Below, piece after piece: positions 62,236 to 64,000 of a stretch of DNA of 64,000 nt. Position numbers and translations under genes: made by a program. The notes under the pieces were generated by a model. It saw nothing but the letters and a program-made list of their open reading frames with translations, was not told where the DNA came from and did not search any database. Origin of the DNA: Roseitalea porphyridii (GTDB lineage Bacteria > Pseudomonadota > Alphaproteobacteria > Rhizobiales > Rhizobiaceae); assembly GCF_004331955.1 (NCBI RefSeq), contig NZ_CP036532.1:1984001-2048000 (forward strand), written 5' to 3'. The stretch's first letter is position 1. Each line of letters begins with the position of its first letter.

Positions 62236-64000
62236 TCAATCCTGCCCTTGCGAGATGACCAGTTCGCCCTTGTCGCCCGTGCGGACGTGCCAGCCTTCAT
62301 CGACATAAAGCGTCGCCGTGCTTTCGGTGATGATGACCGGCCCGTCGATGGGCTGGCGAATGGAGGTGCGGTCGACCACGTCGAACTCCATGAAGTCCCG
62401 ACGCTTGAACGAATAGGCCTGCCACGTCGCTTTCGGTTGCGGCTGCACGGCAGGCGCGGCGTGTTCGCGTCGCGGCAGCGGAATCCGGTTGGTGGCGCGG
62501 GCGGCGACGATCTCCACCGGGAATTCCATCGTGCTCCCGAAGGTGCGCAGATAGTCTTGCTCGAACAGGGTCCGGATATCGGCGGCCGAAACGGCCAGTC
62601 TCCGGTCGCGCAACGGGATCTGGATGGTCGGCCCGTGTTCCTGGCCGACATAGCGCAGGTCAAGGCTGGCCTCGCTAACCAGCGAGGGATCGGAAATCTC
62701 GCCGCGCCGGTCCAGTTCCTCGAACAGTTCCCCGAGAACATCGTTGATCTGTTCGATGCTGTCCTCGCCGAGCGGCATGATGCGGGTCTGCGCAGCCGTC
62801 TGCACCATGTCGGCGCCAAGTAGCCCCCAGGCCGAGAAGTTGCCCGCCAGCGGCGGCACCACGATCGACCGGATCTGCAACTCGTCGGCCAACAGGATCG
62901 CGAACATCGGCCCGGCGCCGCCGAACGGCAGCAGGGTCATGGTTCTGGGATCAAGCCCCTGTTCGACAGTGATCTCGCGCATCGCATTGGCCATGCTCGA
63001 TGTGGCGATCCGCATGATGCCGACCGCCGTTGCCAGCACGTCCTGGCCGATCTGCTCGGCGACATTGCCGATCGCTCTTTCGGCCGCGTCGAAATCGAGC
63101 CGGATGCCGGAGGCGAGCTTGCCCGGGCCGAGCATGCCAAGATAGGCGGCCGCGTCGGTGGTCGCCGGCTCGGTGCCGCCCTTGCCGTAACAGGCTGGCC
63201 CAGGTACGGCGCCGGCACTGCGCGGGCCGACCCGCAGCAGGCCGCCAATGTCCCTGTAGGCGATCGAACCGCCCCCCGAGCCGATCGAGCGCACGTCGAC
63301 CCAAGGCGTCTGCACCGGCATGCCGGCCACCTCGCCCTCGAACAGGACCTTGGCGGCTCCATCCATGATCAGCGCCGTATCGAAGCTGGTGCCACCGACA
63401 TCGGCGGTGATCAGCGACCGGATCTGAAGCGATTCGGCGATCTCGCTGCCGCCCTGGGCTCCGCCGACCGGCCCCGACATGATCGTCTCGAAGGGCCGGT
63501 CGCCGGCCTCGGCGAAGGTCATCGAGCCCGACCCGGATCGCGTGATCAGGCACCGCCCCTTGAAGCCAAGCTCGGCAAGGCCGGCCTCGAGGCGCTGCAG
63601 ATAACTCGACATGCGTCGGCGCACGAAGGCATCGATCGCCGTCGTCGAGAAGCGCTCATACTCGCGATATTCGCGCGAAACCTTGTGCGAGAGCGAAATG
63701 TCGCCGGTCCAGCCATGCTCCCGCAGCAGTTCGGCCATCCGAAGCTCGTGGGCCGGATTCGCATAGGCGTTCATGAAGCAGACCGCGATGCTGTCGACGC
63801 CCTCGGCCTGGAACGCTTCCACGTGGACGGCGACCGCACCCGCGTCGAGCGGCTTGTGCTCGGACCCGTCGAAAAGGATCCGCCCCTCGACCTCGCGCCG
63901 CAGATGACGCGGCACCAGCGGAGCTGGCTGCTCCCAGAACAAATTGTACATCTCGGCCCGATCGCCACGTCGAATCTCGAGGACGTCGCGGAATCCCTTC
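62236..64000 (-). CDS. Hydantoinase A / oxoprolinase family protein (partial, start beyond window)
   Basis: This is the A-type subunit partner of hydantoinase B, with an ASKHA-like ATPase fold. The frame stays open to the right edge, and the residues just inside (KGFRDVLEIRRGDRAEMYN) belong to the family, so the true start lies beyond 64000. Visible motifs are VSREYREYERFSTT, SGPVGGAQGG, DVGGTSFDTALI and PFGGAGPMFA. About 588 residues are visible of an expected 680-700. Together with the B subunit it could open a hydantoin, oxoproline or similar ring. Confidence 0.92.
   Translation of the reverse strand, partial: KGFRDVLEIRRGDRAEMYNLFWEQPAPLVPRHLRREVEGRILFDGSEHKPLDAGAVAVHVEAFQAEGVDSIAVCFMNAYANPAHELRMAELLREHGWTGDISLSHKVSREYREYERFSTTAIDAFVRRRMSSYLQRLEAGLAELGFKGRCLITRSGSGSMTFAEAGDRPFETIMSGPVGGAQGGSEIAESLQIRSLITADVGGTSFDTALIMDGAAKVLFEGEVAGMPVQTPWVDVRSIGSGGGSIAYRDIGGLLRVGPRSAGAVPGPACYGKGGTEPATTDAAAYLGMLGPGKLASGIRLDFDAAERAIGNVAEQIGQDVLATAVGIMRIATSSMANAMREITVEQGLDPRTMTLLPFGGAGPMFAILLADELQIRSIVVPPLAGNFSAWGLLGADMVQTAAQTRIMPLGEDSIEQINDVLGELFEELDRRGEISDPSLVSEASLDLRYVGQEHGPTIQIPLRDRRLAVSAADIRTLFEQDYLRTFGSTMEFPVEIVAARATNRIPLPRREHAAPAVQPQPKATWQAYSFKRRDFMEFDVVDRTSIRQPIDGPVIITESTATLYVDEGWHVRTGDKGELVISQGQD

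Overview
The window is about 64 kb of GC-rich DNA with the look of an alphaproteobacterium of the order Hyphomicrobiales (Rhizobiales). Support comes from the suf cluster with an Irr-type iron box, the blocks aminotransferase-hom-glpX-recJ and phaC-sfsA-map-radC, an ATP12-type chaperone next to parE, a DUF2336 protein, and short palindromic repeats of the kind common in rhizobia. This is inference from gene content; I could not run a search.

Positions 1 to about 35.6 kb are mostly core genome. On the minus strand lie a cysteine desulfurase, sufB, three small membrane proteins, a GIY-YIG nuclease gene boxed by 38-bp inverted repeats, sufC and the start of sufD. Then come an alpha/beta hydrolase, tyrS, a large AsmA-like protein, a peroxiredoxin, an M23 peptidase, recJ, glpX, hom, an aminotransferase, a lipoprotein, phaC-sfsA-map-radC, a biotin-dependent carboxylase beta subunit, an ATP12 chaperone, parE, a DUF2336 protein, a nitroreductase, a secreted protein, an acyltransferase, thrS, a DUF1622 protein and tRNA-Leu(GAG).

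From about 35.7 kb to the right edge every gene looks catabolic, transport-related or regulatory. The order is a TRAP transporter (dctPQM); a long minus-strand run of an ABC importer, a PLP decarboxylase, two SDRs, an AhpD-like protein and a thioredoxin; an IclR regulator; a two-gene FAD/[2Fe-2S] amino- or imino-acid dehydrogenase; two paralogous GntR/FCD regulators; a class III aminotransferase, an aldehyde dehydrogenase and a 3-hydroxyacid dehydrogenase; a DapA-family lyase; two more SDRs; and hydantoinase B and A. The parts could import a nitrogenous carboxylate, open a cyclic amide, oxidise the amine, transaminate or decarboxylate it, and oxidise the resulting aldehyde. The substrate cannot be read from the sequence.

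Two observations stand out. First, a 20-bp motif (consensus ATTGTYGATTGTCSGACRAT) occurs in four intergenic regions of the catabolic half: before the TRAP operon, before the ABC operon, between GntR and the aminotransferase, and before the DapA-family gene. At two sites it overlaps recognisable -35/-10 elements, which suggests one regulon run by the GntR pair. Second, the GIY-YIG gene with its near-perfect inverted REP-like ends sits inside the suf cluster, and relatives of those ends recur at 7957-7987 and 24172-24246. It looks like a small repeat-associated mobile unit.
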